DNA from: RGIG2206 sp045577615
Lineage (GTDB): Bacteria > Bacillota > Clostridia > Oscillospirales > Acutalibacteraceae
Reading direction: 5' to 3'
Length of the DNA: 64,000 bases
Assembly: GCA_045577615.1 (NCBI GenBank)
Contig: JAZNIT010000039.1
Span: 1-64,000 of the forward strand
Positions 23,980-33,089 of the stretch are shown here, piece after piece (within the stretch, counting starts at the first letter, position 1; every line of letters starts with the position of its first letter). The notes beneath the pieces are model-generated. The model saw nothing but the letters and a program-made list of their open reading frames with translations. It did not search any database and was not told the origin of the DNA. A program made the translations under genes and the position numbers.

Positions 23980-24414
23980 GTGGGATTGACAGCAACTTTT
24001 ATAGGTCATAGGGATTGTTATGGCGTTTCTGAAGAAATGATTAAGAAAAATATAACTGCTTTAATTGAAAAAGGTTATGATAAGTTTTTGAACGGTTCAA
24101 TGGGCGCGTTCGATAGATTGTGCTCGAAATGCGTATTTGACATAAAATGCATCTATCCACATATTAAAAACATTGTGGTTATACCTTATCTTTCGTTTAA
24201 AATAGAATGTATAGAGTATTTTGATGACATTGTGTACCCCGACGGCTTTGAAAAGTATTATTTTAAATCCGCTATTATTAAAAGAAATGAGTATCTTGTT
24301 GATAAATCCGATGCAGCAATTTGTTTTGTTGAACACAGTTGGGGTGGTGCCGCTAAAACCTTTGCATACGCTAACAAAAGAAAAAGTATAACACTTATTA
24401 ATTTAGCCAAATAA
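23980..24414 (+). CDS. SLOG-family (DUF1273-like) nucleotide-binding protein
   Basis: 144 residues with ATFIGHRDCYG at the N-terminus, FLNGSMGAFDRLC and late FVEHSWGGAAKTFAYA, the layout of small SLOG proteins that bind nucleotide ligands. Function unknown; relatives occur in phage and conflict-related loci. I prefer GTG 23980, eight bases from AGGGG; ATG 23974 abuts that site and ATG 23959 would lie upstream of or at the transcript start. AT-rich like its divergent regulator. Confidence 0.75.
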   Translation: MGLTATFIGHRDCYGVSEEMIKKNITALIEKGYDKFLNGSMGAFDRLCSKCVFDIKCIYPHIKNIVVIPYLSFKIECIEYFDDIVYPDGFEKYYFKSAIIKRNEYLVDKSDAAICFVEHSWGGAAKTFAYANKRKSITLINLAK

Positions 24415-24417
24415 CCA

Positions 24418-24467
24418 ACAAAAAACGGGGCCTTTTGTGCATTGCTACAAAATGTCCTGTTTTTTTG
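24418..24467 (+). terminator. Terminator after the SLOG gene
   Basis: Imperfect stem AACGGGGCCTTTTGT/ACAAAATGTCCTGTT followed by a T7 run. Confidence 0.7.
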
Positions 24468-24478
24468 CAAAATTATGG

Positions 24479-24508
24479 TTGAATTCACCGCTCTTTTAAT
24501 GGTATAAT
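24479..24508 (+). promoter_or_regulatory. SigA-type promoter for the 24.5-kb lipoprotein gene
   Basis: TTGAAT, 18-bp spacer, TATAAT, 26 bases before the ATG. Confidence 0.65.
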
Positions 24509-24534
24509 CCCACAACTAAAAAGGAGGAACTGTG

Positions 24535-25806
24535 ATGAAAACAAAATTTTTAAATTTGTTCGCATTAGTTTTGGCAATAACCCTTTTGTCTTCTTGCTCT
24601 GCGGCACAGCAAGTGGTTTCTTCAAAAGCATCCGCCGCCACAAGCTCTGAACTATCGAGTGAAGACGGCACTTCTGCTTCGTCTGACAAAACCTCGTCTG
24701 CCGAGCAGTCCGACAACCTGTCATCAACCTTGTCCTCAAACGTAAGCTCCGCTGTCAGCGGCACCTCCGGTAAGCCGGATAAATCCACCGGCAACGCACC
24801 TGCAGGGTATGAAAAATACAGCGGCACAAGAAATGCGTGGAAGTGGCCTTTCGCCGCTACTTCAATATGGAATATGCCTATCGGCTCAGATGCAAAGCTT
24901 GAAAAGGCTAATTTCAAAAGCGAATATTGCGTATCCACCGATGACGAATACCACGTAATCGTACCCGAAGGCTCACCTGTAGTGGATGTATACGCCCCCA
25001 CCGATTGGCGTCAACGCTGGCCCGGCAGCCGCAAGCTTGGCACTATGCAAATTCCTGCCGACTTCTATCTTGCAGATGCCACTTCAAATTCAACTCCCAA
25101 CAACTGCGCCGCATTTTTGATGCCCGACGGCCGCACCATCCGTCAGCTGGAGCCTTGCTGCCGACTTGAAACAGGTAATGCCCGAATCGTTGGCTATCTC
25201 CACAGCGAGGATCAGGATATTTACGGCGACGGAATAAAGGGCACCCACTACGGCAGCGGACTGTCTGCCATCGGCGGCTCAATCCGCAAGGGCGAGCTTA
25301 CCTCAGACGAGCCTATCCGTCACGCCCTCAAGCTTAATGTTTACGCAAAAAAATATCTATATTACGATAGATCGTCCCAAAAGGGCTATGTATGGCCTGC
25401 CGACCGTCACGACAGCTATGCCGCATCGGGCAACAACGCTTATGGTGGCAGTAATCCCAAATTGAGAATGGGCACTTTGCTCACCATTCCTCAAAATGTT
25501 ACCGCCGAAAGCCTGGGCATCAGAACTCCGGTAGGCAAAAAGCTTTTTTACGCCTTGCAAAATTACGGCTGCTACATAGTTGATGACTCTGCTTGGAGTT
25601 GCTACGCCTGGAGCGCCGAGGCAGGAGTCAGCGACGAGGTTAATGCTAAATATGGCTACAACCTTGTCAGCAACAGCGGATGGAACAACGATTATTATAA
25701 AGATACCATCGCACTTATAACCAATCTTTACATAGTAACCAACAACAGCCCCACCTCCATTGGTGGCGGCGGTACCCCCTGCAAACCTCTTGCCCCCCAA
25801 TTTTGA
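24535..25806 (+). CDS. Putative secreted lipoprotein, unknown domain
   Basis: 423 residues. Signal peptide with lipobox LSSC (Cys near 21), then a Ser/Thr-rich linker to about residue 90, then a globular domain of about 320 residues beginning AWKWPFAATSIWNMPIGSDA. It contains Trp-rich and Gly-rich segments (THYGSGLSAIGGSIRKGEL) and ends with GGGGTPCKPLAPQF. I do not recognise the family; the start reminds me of secreted bacterial proteins of unknown function. No catalytic motif can be assigned. AAGGAGG precedes ATG 24535, and it has its own promoter and terminator. Confidence 0.75.
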   Translation: MKTKFLNLFALVLAITLLSSCSAAQQVVSSKASAATSSELSSEDGTSASSDKTSSAEQSDNLSSTLSSNVSSAVSGTSGKPDKSTGNAPAGYEKYSGTRNAWKWPFAATSIWNMPIGSDAKLEKANFKSEYCVSTDDEYHVIVPEGSPVVDVYAPTDWRQRWPGSRKLGTMQIPADFYLADATSNSTPNNCAAFLMPDGRTIRQLEPCCRLETGNARIVGYLHSEDQDIYGDGIKGTHYGSGLSAIGGSIRKGELTSDEPIRHALKLNVYAKKYLYYDRSSQKGYVWPADRHDSYAASGNNAYGGSNPKLRMGTLLTIPQNVTAESLGIRTPVGKKLFYALQNYGCYIVDDSAWSCYAWSAEAGVSDEVNAKYGYNLVSNSGWNNDYYKDTIALITNLYIVTNNSPTSIGGGGTPCKPLAPQF

Positions 25807-25816
25807 ATAATAAATA

Positions 25817-25845
25817 AGACCACGGTTCAACTGAACCGTGGTCTT
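25817..25845. terminator. Bidirectional terminator
   Basis: Perfect stem AGACCACGGTTCA/TGAACCGTGGTCT followed by TTTAATTTTT, between converging genes. Confidence 0.88.
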
Positions 25846-25851
25846 TAATTT

Positions 25852-26391
25852 TTACAGCAGGATTTCGTCATATTGAGCCCGCACACCGCCGATGAATTTC
25901 GGCCTTGTACGTGCTGCGGCAAGACTTGCCTCGCCGATTTTCTTAATGTCAAGGCGAAGAGGCACAGCCACCTTTTTAAGGTGCATACCAATAAGGGTGC
26001 CGCCAATATCAAGCCCCGCATCAGCCTTAATTTCTTCAACCGCAACAGGTTGCTTGAAGGCAGCGTATGCGGCGGTAGCGAATGAGCCACCTGCTTTGGG
26101 CTGTGGCACAACGTTTACAACATCCAATCCGTTAGCAGCCTCTGCCTCAATGATAATGGCACGGTTAAGATGCTCACAGCATTGAGCGGCAAGGTAAATA
26201 CCCTTACGGCTTAAAACCTCATAAATGCCGTCAAACAGCTCTTTTGCAACATCGGGTTGAGAATCGGTGCCGATTTTGCTGCCGACCACCTCGCTGGTAG
26301 AGCAGCCCACAACCACAATACTGCCTTTATTCAATTTTGCCGCCTCAATAAGCTGCGTTGCAGCCAAAACGGCTTGCTCTTTAACGGTCAT
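25852..26391 (-). CDS. ywlG: YwlG / DUF436 family protein (TIGR01440)
   Basis: 179-residue conserved protein of unknown function, recognisable from VVGCSTSEVVGSKIGTDSQ, AAQCCEHLNRA and HLKKVAVPLR. It follows the ECF S-component by ten bases on the minus strand and is likely co-transcribed with it. Conserved in Firmicutes, often near glyA in Bacillus; no reaction is established. Confidence 0.87.
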   Translation of the reverse strand: MTVKEQAVLAATQLIEAAKLNKGSIVVVGCSTSEVVGSKIGTDSQPDVAKELFDGIYEVLSRKGIYLAAQCCEHLNRAIIIEAEAANGLDVVNVVPQPKAGGSFATAAYAAFKQPVAVEEIKADAGLDIGGTLIGMHLKKVAVPLRLDIKKIGEASLAAARTRPKFIGGVRAQYDEILL

Positions 26392-26401
26392 AAGTTAAAC
26401 C

Positions 26402-26920
26402 TCACTTTAATTTTTTAAGCACACCTGTGGTGTCAATAATCTGGGCAAGAAGGATGGCTGCCGCAACACCAACGCCACCCTGAACAAGGTTGTTGGGTAT
26501 TTCGGCCGCGCTTGCGATAAAACCATAGCCCATAACGGTTGCCGAATACAGATAGTAGCCAAAGGCCATAAACAGCTCTGCAACCACACCGCCCAAAAGG
26601 CGGAAGCCGAAGGGCTTGCCGTTAGCAGCCAACTTCAAAAACAAGGCGGCAATAAGGGCAACCACACCTTTTATTATAAGTGTTGCCGGTGCATAAATCA
26701 AGTATCCGCCCAAAATATCGGTAAGCATAGAGCCGATTCCCGCCGCCAATACGCCGTAAGGGCCAAGATACCAACCTGAAAGCAGCACAAAGCAATCACC
26801 AAAATGGATATAACCCTGAGTCAAAGAGGGGATACCCATAGGCAACATGGTAAAGATGCAGGTAAGAGCAGCAAAAAGAGCAGCCATTATCAATTTAACA
26901 ATGTCGATTTTGTTCTTCAT
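26402..26920 (-). CDS. ECF transporter S component
   Basis: 172 residues, about six membrane spans, with the substrate-binding S-subunit look: ALFAALTCIFTML, QGYIHFGDCFVLLSGWYLGP and GSMLTDILGGYLIY. It is the specificity subunit that would work with the shared EcfAA'T module encoded elsewhere. The substrate (a vitamin or similar) cannot be told, and no riboswitch is visible upstream. ATG 26920 follows AGGTGAT. It lies downstream of gdhA behind a hairpin. Confidence 0.8.
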   Translation of the reverse strand: MKNKIDIVKLIMAALFAALTCIFTMLPMGIPSLTQGYIHFGDCFVLLSGWYLGPYGVLAAGIGSMLTDILGGYLIYAPATLIIKGVVALIAALFLKLAANGKPFGFRLLGGVVAELFMAFGYYLYSATVMGYGFIASAAEIPNNLVQGGVGVAAAILLAQIIDTTGVLKKLK

Positions 26921-26937
26921 ATTATCACCTATAACAA

Positions 26938-26963
26938 CTCCCGACAGAAAAAACTGTCGGGAG
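26938..26963 (-). terminator. Hairpin between gdhA and the ECF gene
   Basis: Perfect 10-bp stem CTCCCGACAG/CTGTCGGGAG with an A6/T6 loop. No T-tract follows on the minus strand (TTGTTATAGG), so it may stabilise the gdhA 3' end or only reduce read-through. Confidence 0.5.
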
Positions 26964-26985
26964 CAGAGCATGTATCAAACCAAAA

Positions 26986-28341
26986 TTAGTATGCTACACC
27001 TTGAGCGATCATAGCCTGAGCAACCTTTTCGAATCCGGCAATGTTAGCACCGGCAACAAGGTCGCCGTCCATGCCGTACTTCTTGGCAGCATCATAAGAG
27101 TTCTTATAGATGTTGGCCATAATCTGATAAAGCTTAGCGTCAACCTCTTCTGCGGTCCAGCTGTATCCCATAGAGTTCTGGCTCATTTCAAGACCTGAAA
27201 CAGCATCGCCGCCTGCGTTAACAGCCTTAGAAGGAGCAATAACGCGCTTGTTCTCCTTAAGGTAAGCCATAGCCTCAGCAGTGGTGGGCATGTTAGCAAC
27301 CTCTACGTAGTACTTAACGCCGTTAGCAACGATGTTCTTTGCATCCTCAATGCCAACCTCGTTTTGAGTAGCGCAAGGCATAACGATGTCAACCTTTTGC
27401 TCCCAAGGTCTCTTGCCTGCAAAGAAGGGAACACCAAACTTATCGGCATAATCCTGAACCTTGTCGCGGCCTGAAGCGCGCATCTCAAGCATAAAGTTAA
27501 TCTTTTCTTCGGTGCAGATACCGTCTGCATCATAGATGTAGCCGTCGGGACCGGAGATGGTAACAACCTTACCGCCAAGCTCGCAAACCTTCTTAACGGT
27601 ACCCCAAGCAACGTTACCGAAGCCTGAAACAGCAACGGTCTTGCCCTTGATCTCTTCGCCAAAGGACTTGAGCATTTCAACTACATAATAAACAGCGCCA
27701 AAGCCGGTAGCCTCGGGACGAATGAGAGACCCGCCGAAAGAAAGGCCCTTACCGGTGAGAACGCCGGTGAACTCATTGCGAAGACGCTTGTACTGACCGT
27801 ACAAGTAGCCAACCTCGCGAGCACCTACGCCGATGTCACCTGCGGGAACGTCGGTGTCAGCACCGATGTGCTTTGCAAGCTCGGTCATGAAGGACTGGCA
27901 GAAGCGCATAATTTCGCCGTCTGATCTGCCACGGGGGTCAAAGTCAGAGCCGCCCTTACCGCCACCCATGGGCAAGCTGGTCAAGCTGTTCTTAAAGGTC
28001 TGCTCAAAGCCCAAGAACTTCATGATAGAAGCGTTAACAGAGGGGTGGAAGCGAAGGCCGCCCTTGTAAGGACCGATAGCAGAGTTAAACTGTACACGGA
28101 AACCACGGTTTACCTGAACCTGGTTGTTGTCGTCAACCCAAGAAACGCGGAAAACGATCATACGCTCGGGCTCAACCATACGCTCGATAACGCCGCTGGT
28201 AACAAGCTTTTCATCCTGCTCAACAACGGGAACAAGACTTTCGAGAACTTCATAAACTGCCTGCTGGAACTCAGGCTCGTTGGGGTTGCGCTTAACAACG
28301 TCTTCATAGACCTTGTTAAGGTATGCATTTTGGATAGACAT
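26986..28341 (-). CDS. gdhA: NADP-type glutamate dehydrogenase
   Basis: Reductive amination of 2-oxoglutarate with ammonia. 451 residues, hexameric class. Catalytic segments PMGGGKGGSDFDPRG (about 122-136), DVPAGDIGVGAREVGYL and the dinucleotide loop VSGFGNVAWG are visible. AGGAGG precedes the ATG and a consensus promoter lies upstream. With NfnAB it ties reduced ferredoxin and NADPH to ammonia assimilation; coenzyme choice is by family resemblance. Confidence 0.95.
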   Translation of the reverse strand: MSIQNAYLNKVYEDVVKRNPNEPEFQQAVYEVLESLVPVVEQDEKLVTSGVIERMVEPERMIVFRVSWVDDNNQVQVNRGFRVQFNSAIGPYKGGLRFHPSVNASIMKFLGFEQTFKNSLTSLPMGGGKGGSDFDPRGRSDGEIMRFCQSFMTELAKHIGADTDVPAGDIGVGAREVGYLYGQYKRLRNEFTGVLTGKGLSFGGSLIRPEATGFGAVYYVVEMLKSFGEEIKGKTVAVSGFGNVAWGTVKKVCELGGKVVTISGPDGYIYDADGICTEEKINFMLEMRASGRDKVQDYADKFGVPFFAGKRPWEQKVDIVMPCATQNEVGIEDAKNIVANGVKYYVEVANMPTTAEAMAYLKENKRVIAPSKAVNAGGDAVSGLEMSQNSMGYSWTAEEVDAKLYQIMANIYKNSYDAAKKYGMDGDLVAGANIAGFEKVAQAMIAQGVAY

Positions 28342-28399
28342 AGCAATGATTCCTCCTAAATATTAGAGTTTTTTAAAAGATAAAAATTCTTTGGGTAAC

Positions 28400-28429
28400 A
28401 TTATAAACCAATTAAAATAATGTTGTCAA
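28400..28429 (-). promoter_or_regulatory. Consensus SigA promoter for gdhA
   Basis: TTGACA, 18-bp spacer, TATAAT on the minus strand. It leaves a leader of about 50 bases. Confidence 0.85.
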
Positions 28430-28483
28430 TAGTTTTACGCGTTAAATTGTTGAAAAAAATAAAATATTGTTGATAAAAGATGC

Positions 28484-28512
28484 TTTATTTTTATTTGAAT
28501 ATATGGTATAAT
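28484..28512 (+). promoter_or_regulatory. Extended -10 promoter for secA
   Basis: TTTATT, 17-bp spacer, TATAAT with TGG directly before the -10, compensating for the weak -35. Confidence 0.65.
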
Positions 28513-28588
28513 ACAACACAATGGGCGGAATGTCTTTTTTAAGCAGAACGTTCCTTCTTTTAAAATATATTACCGAGAGGCAGAAAAG

Positions 28589-31324
28589 ATGAATTTAGTA
28601 AAATTACTTGCCAGAAATTATTCAAAAAAAGAACTTAAGCGCATCAACCCTATTTTGGATGACGTGCTGTATTATGAAGACACAATGCGCAGCAAAACTG
28701 ACGAAGAGTTGCGCCTTCTTACTCAGGACTTCAAAGAGCGTTATCAAGCAGGTGAGAGCCTTGACAGCATCCTTCCCGAAGCCTTCGCAGTATGCCGTGA
28801 GGCCAGCGACCGCGTGCTTGGAATGCGTCACTATCCCGTACAGATTATCGGCGGTATCGTCCTTCATCAGGGTCGTATCGGCGAGATGCGTACGGGTGAA
28901 GGTAAAACACTGGTTGCAACCCTTCCTGCATACCTCAACGCCATAACGGGCGAGGGTGTCCACATCGTTACCGTCAATGACTATCTTGCTCGCCGCGACA
29001 GTGAGTGGATGGGCAAGGTCTACCGTTTCCTCGGCTTGTCGGTTGGTCTTATCGTTCACGGTATGAACAACGAGGAGCGCCGTCGCGCCTATGCTGCCGA
29101 CATCACCTACGGCACCAATAACGAGATGGGCTTTGACTATCTGCGTGACAATATGGTGGTTTATAAGGAGCAAAAGGTACAGCGCGGCCACAACTTCGCC
29201 ATCGTCGATGAGGTTGACTCCATCCTTATTGACGAGGCAAGAACTCCCCTTATCATTTCAGGTCAAGGGGATGAAAGCAGCGACCTCTATCAGCGTGCCG
29301 ACCGCTTTGTTCGCACTCTGCGTATGTGCAAGGTGCGTGAGATGGATTCAAAAATGGCCGACAGCGAGGCACAGTATGACGGTGACTACGTTGTTGATGA
29401 AAAGGCCAAAACTGCTGTTCTCACCGCATCAGGTACCGCCAAGGCAGAAAAATATTTCAACATCGACAACCTTAACAGCATCGACAACGTAACCATCTCT
29501 CACCACGTTAACCAGGCTATCAGAGCCCACGGTGTAATGACACTTGACATCGACTATGTTGTAAAGGATGGCGAGGTTATCATTGTTGACGAGTTCACCG
29601 GCCGCCTTATGTACGGTCGCCGTTACAACGAGGGCCTGCATCAGGCCATCGAAGCAAAAGAGGGCGTAAAAATCGCACAGGAGTCACGCACTCTTGCCAC
29701 CATCACCTTTCAAAACTACTTCCGTCTTTACAAGAAACTGTCGGGTATGACGGGTACCGCAATGACTGAAGAAACCGAATTTAGAGAGATTTATGCTCTT
29801 GACGTTATTGAGATCCCCACCAACAAGCCTCTTATCAGAGAGGACGAAACCGACATTGTTTACAAAACCGAGCGTGCCAAATTCAACGCCGTAATTGAAC
29901 GAATCATCCAGTGCAATCAAAAGGGTCAACCCGTTTTGGTCGGCACCATCTCAATCGAAAAGTCCGAGCTGCTCAGCAAGCTTCTTAAATCAAGAGGCAT
30001 CAAGCACGAGGTGCTCAATGCTAAATATCACGAAAAAGAGGCCGAGATTATCGCCCAGGCAGGCAAAAAGGGAGCCGTAACCATCGCCACCAATATGGCA
30101 GGCCGCGGTACCGATATTATGCTTGGCGGTAACGCCGAATATCTTGCCAAGGCTCAGATGCGTAAGCTGGGCTACAGCGAAGAACTTATTGTAGAGGCAA
30201 CAGGTTTTGCCGAAACTCATGATAAAGAAATTTTAGAGGCAAGGCAGCAATTTGCCGCCCTGCTCAAGCAGTATAAGGACGAAATCGCACCCGAGGCAGA
30301 GGCAGTCCGTCAGGCGGGCGGCTTGTGTATTCTTGGCACCGAGCGCCACGAATCACGCCGAATCGACAATCAGCTGCGTGGCCGTGCAGGTCGTCAGGGC
30401 GACCCCGGTAACACCCGCTTTTATGTATCAATGGAAGATGATCTTATGCGCCTGTTTGGCGGTGAGCGCATCTACAATATTATGAGCACCTTGAATTTGG
30501 ATGAAAACACTCCTCTCGAGCTTAAGATGCTTTCCAACACCATCGAAACCGCTCAGGAAAGGGTAGAGCTGCGCAACTTCTCCGCCCGTAAGAGCGTTCT
30601 TGAATACGACGACGTAATGAACCGTCAGCGCGAGGTTATCTACGGTCAGCGCAACGAGGTTATTGACGGTCAGGATATAACTGCCACCGTTCAAAAGATT
30701 ATGCTTCGAGCCATCGAGCGCACTGTTGAGGAATTTACCGATGCCGAGGATGTATGCGATTGGAATCTTGACGGCCTCCGCGACTACTATATGGGCTGGC
30801 TTACCAAAGAAGATGACTTTAAATACAACCTTGAAGAGCTTGATCTGTTAGAGCAAAAGGATATTGTTGAGCTGCTTCACAACCGCGCCATTGAGATTGT
30901 CGAGGCCAAGCGTCAGAAATACGGCAATCAGATTGTGGACGATGTTGAGCGCAAGGTGCTTCTCCAATCGGTTGACGTTAACTGGATGGATCACATCGAC
31001 GCTATGGATGAGCTGCGCCGCGGTATCGGTCTTCGCGCCTACGGTCAGCACAATCCCGTTGACGAATACCGTCACGACGGCGACGAAATGTTTAACGAAA
31101 TGGTTGCCAACATTCACCGTGACACCACCAAGCTTTTGCTCGTTTTCGAGGTGAGAACGGGTGAACAGATTGAGCGCAAGCAGGTGGCCAAAATAACAGG
31201 CGAGGGCGCTCAAAATGAAGGCGGCACCGAGAAGGCTGCTCCCAAGGGCTATTCTCTCAACGCACCCTGCCCCTGCGGCAGCGGACTTAAATACAAGCGT
31301 TGCTGCGGTAAAAACAAACAATAA
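28589..31324 (+). CDS. secA: Preprotein translocase ATPase SecA
   Basis: 911-residue motor of the Sec pathway. Walker A MRTGEGKTLVA (about 100), DEVDSILIDEARTPL, the helicase motif NMAGRGTDIMLGG and the wing and scaffold regions are intact. It ends with a SEC-C zinc site CPCGSGLKYKRCC that binds SecB or ribosomes in relatives. GAGAGGC precedes the ATG. It is followed 13 bases later by a glycosidase gene, an unusual neighbour. Confidence 0.97.
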   Translation: MNLVKLLARNYSKKELKRINPILDDVLYYEDTMRSKTDEELRLLTQDFKERYQAGESLDSILPEAFAVCREASDRVLGMRHYPVQIIGGIVLHQGRIGEMRTGEGKTLVATLPAYLNAITGEGVHIVTVNDYLARRDSEWMGKVYRFLGLSVGLIVHGMNNEERRRAYAADITYGTNNEMGFDYLRDNMVVYKEQKVQRGHNFAIVDEVDSILIDEARTPLIISGQGDESSDLYQRADRFVRTLRMCKVREMDSKMADSEAQYDGDYVVDEKAKTAVLTASGTAKAEKYFNIDNLNSIDNVTISHHVNQAIRAHGVMTLDIDYVVKDGEVIIVDEFTGRLMYGRRYNEGLHQAIEAKEGVKIAQESRTLATITFQNYFRLYKKLSGMTGTAMTEETEFREIYALDVIEIPTNKPLIREDETDIVYKTERAKFNAVIERIIQCNQKGQPVLVGTISIEKSELLSKLLKSRGIKHEVLNAKYHEKEAEIIAQAGKKGAVTIATNMAGRGTDIMLGGNAEYLAKAQMRKLGYSEELIVEATGFAETHDKEILEARQQFAALLKQYKDEIAPEAEAVRQAGGLCILGTERHESRRIDNQLRGRAGRQGDPGNTRFYVSMEDDLMRLFGGERIYNIMSTLNLDENTPLELKMLSNTIETAQERVELRNFSARKSVLEYDDVMNRQREVIYGQRNEVIDGQDITATVQKIMLRAIERTVEEFTDAEDVCDWNLDGLRDYYMGWLTKEDDFKYNLEELDLLEQKDIVELLHNRAIEIVEAKRQKYGNQIVDDVERKVLLQSVDVNWMDHIDAMDELRRGIGLRAYGQHNPVDEYRHDGDEMFNEMVANIHRDTTKLLLVFEVRTGEQIERKQVAKITGEGAQNEGGTEKAAPKGYSLNAPCPCGSGLKYKRCCGKNKQ

Positions 31325-31337
31325 TCAGGTGATACAA

Positions 31338-33080
31338 ATGACCTTCGAAATTGGTAAAGGTGAATTTTTAAAAGACGGCAAACCCATAAAGATAATATCG
31401 GGCGCAGTTCACTACTTCCGAAACCCCAAGGGCTATTGGGATGATGTTTTGCAAAAGCTTGTAGCTCTGGGCTGCAACTGTGTCGAAACCTATTGCGCGT
31501 GGAATTTGCACGAGCCCGAGCCTGACAAATTTAATTTCGAGGGTGATTTAGACCTTGCCCACTTTATTCGTCTTGCAGGCGAAAAAGGGCTTATGGTCAT
31601 CGTTCGTCCCGGTCCCTACATCTGCGCCGAATGGGAGTTCGGCGGTCTGCCTTGGTGGCTTCAAACCATCGACGGTATGGAAATCAGATGTATGAACAAG
31701 GCCTATCTTGACCGATTTGACCGCTACCTTGATAACGCTCTCGGTCTTGTAAAGCCATACCTTGCCACCAACGGCGGCCCCGTAATAATGATGCAGGTCG
31801 AGAACGAATACGGCTACTACGGTGACGACAAAAACTATCTCGACTACCTATATAACGGCTACCGTCAGCGCGGCATAGACGTGCCTCTGTTTACCTCTGA
31901 CGGCTCTGCCGAGTGGAACGTTATCAACGGCACGCAAAAGGATTGTCTTTGCACCTTAAACTTCGGCTCAATGAACAAGTGGCGCTTTGAGGTACAGCAA
32001 AGGCTTTGCCCCGACCAGCCTATGATGTGCGCCGAAATGTGGAACGGATGGTTTGACCACTGGGGTGCCGAAAAGCATGCCACAACCGATGCCGAGGCCT
32101 ATGCCAAAGAACTTGATTCAATGCTTTCTGTGGGCAGCGCAAATATGTATATGTTTATCGGCGGCACCAATTTTGGATTTATGAACGGCGCCAACCATAA
32201 AGAAACCTACGAGCCCACCGTAACAAGCTATGATTACGATGCGCTGCTTACCGAAAACGGCTCCATTACCCAAAAGTATATGCTGTGCCGCGAAGTTATT
32301 CAAAAATACACGGGCGCAACTCCTGCCGAGTTGCCTGCCGACCGTCCTTGTGCCGCATATGGGCAGGTAAAAATCAGCGAGTACGCCTCTTTGCTTGACA
32401 ATCTTCAAAACCTCGACCCCAACCCAATTCAGCTTGAGGTTCCCAAGCCTATGGAGGATTGCGGTCTGGGCTACGGATATATTGCTTACACCACCTGCTT
32501 CAAGGTGCCTGTCAATAACAAAACCCTTGAAATTGCCGATATTGGCGACCGCGCCTATGTCTTCGCAGGCAACAAGCTTGTTAAAATTATGTATGTTAAC
32601 GACGGCGATTTTTCTTGCGAAATTTCACTTGCCGTGGGTGAGCCCCTTACCATTGTGGTCGAGAATATGGGTCGCACCAATTTCGGCAGCAAAATGATGC
32701 GCAAAAAGGGAATAATCGGTCGCGTCACCATTGACTCGGTCATCCATTTCGGATGGACTGCCTATAGACTTGATATGAAAGATTTGAGCCGCCTAAGTTT
32801 TTCTTGCGATACCTCGTCAGAATGTGGCTTCGGCCGATGCTTCTTCGAGGCTGACGGCGAGCACGACACCTTCCTTGAATGCAAGGGCTTCGGCAAGGGC
32901 TTTGCCGTTGTCAACGGATTCAACCTGGGCAGGTATTGGGAGATTGGACCCACCAAAACTCTTTACATACCCAAGTTTTTGTTGAAAAAAGGCCAAAACG
33001 AGCTTATTGTTTTTGATGCCGAAAGGATGGGTTGCGAGGGTCAGCTGCTTGACCTTACCGACCACGCAAATTTAGGATAA
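31338..33080 (+). CDS. GH35 family beta-galactosidase, cytoplasmic
   Basis: 580 residues, (beta/alpha)8 domain plus C-terminal beta domains. The GH35 signature GPYICAEWEFGGLPWWL is at about 93-109, the acid/base Glu in MQVENEYGYYG (about 155) and the nucleophile in CAEMWNGWFDHWG (about 234). There is no signal peptide, so it acts on imported galactosides. I use ATG 31338, which follows AGGTGAT; the frame is open further upstream into secA but without a start site. Close spacing suggests read-through from secA. Confidence 0.93.
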   Translation: MTFEIGKGEFLKDGKPIKIISGAVHYFRNPKGYWDDVLQKLVALGCNCVETYCAWNLHEPEPDKFNFEGDLDLAHFIRLAGEKGLMVIVRPGPYICAEWEFGGLPWWLQTIDGMEIRCMNKAYLDRFDRYLDNALGLVKPYLATNGGPVIMMQVENEYGYYGDDKNYLDYLYNGYRQRGIDVPLFTSDGSAEWNVINGTQKDCLCTLNFGSMNKWRFEVQQRLCPDQPMMCAEMWNGWFDHWGAEKHATTDAEAYAKELDSMLSVGSANMYMFIGGTNFGFMNGANHKETYEPTVTSYDYDALLTENGSITQKYMLCREVIQKYTGATPAELPADRPCAAYGQVKISEYASLLDNLQNLDPNPIQLEVPKPMEDCGLGYGYIAYTTCFKVPVNNKTLEIADIGDRAYVFAGNKLVKIMYVNDGDFSCEISLAVGEPLTIVVENMGRTNFGSKMMRKKGIIGRVTIDSVIHFGWTAYRLDMKDLSRLSFSCDTSSECGFGRCFFEADGEHDTFLECKGFGKGFAVVNGFNLGRYWEIGPTKTLYIPKFLLKKGQNELIVFDAERMGCEGQLLDLTDHANLG

Positions 33081-33089
33081 GAGGCTTTT

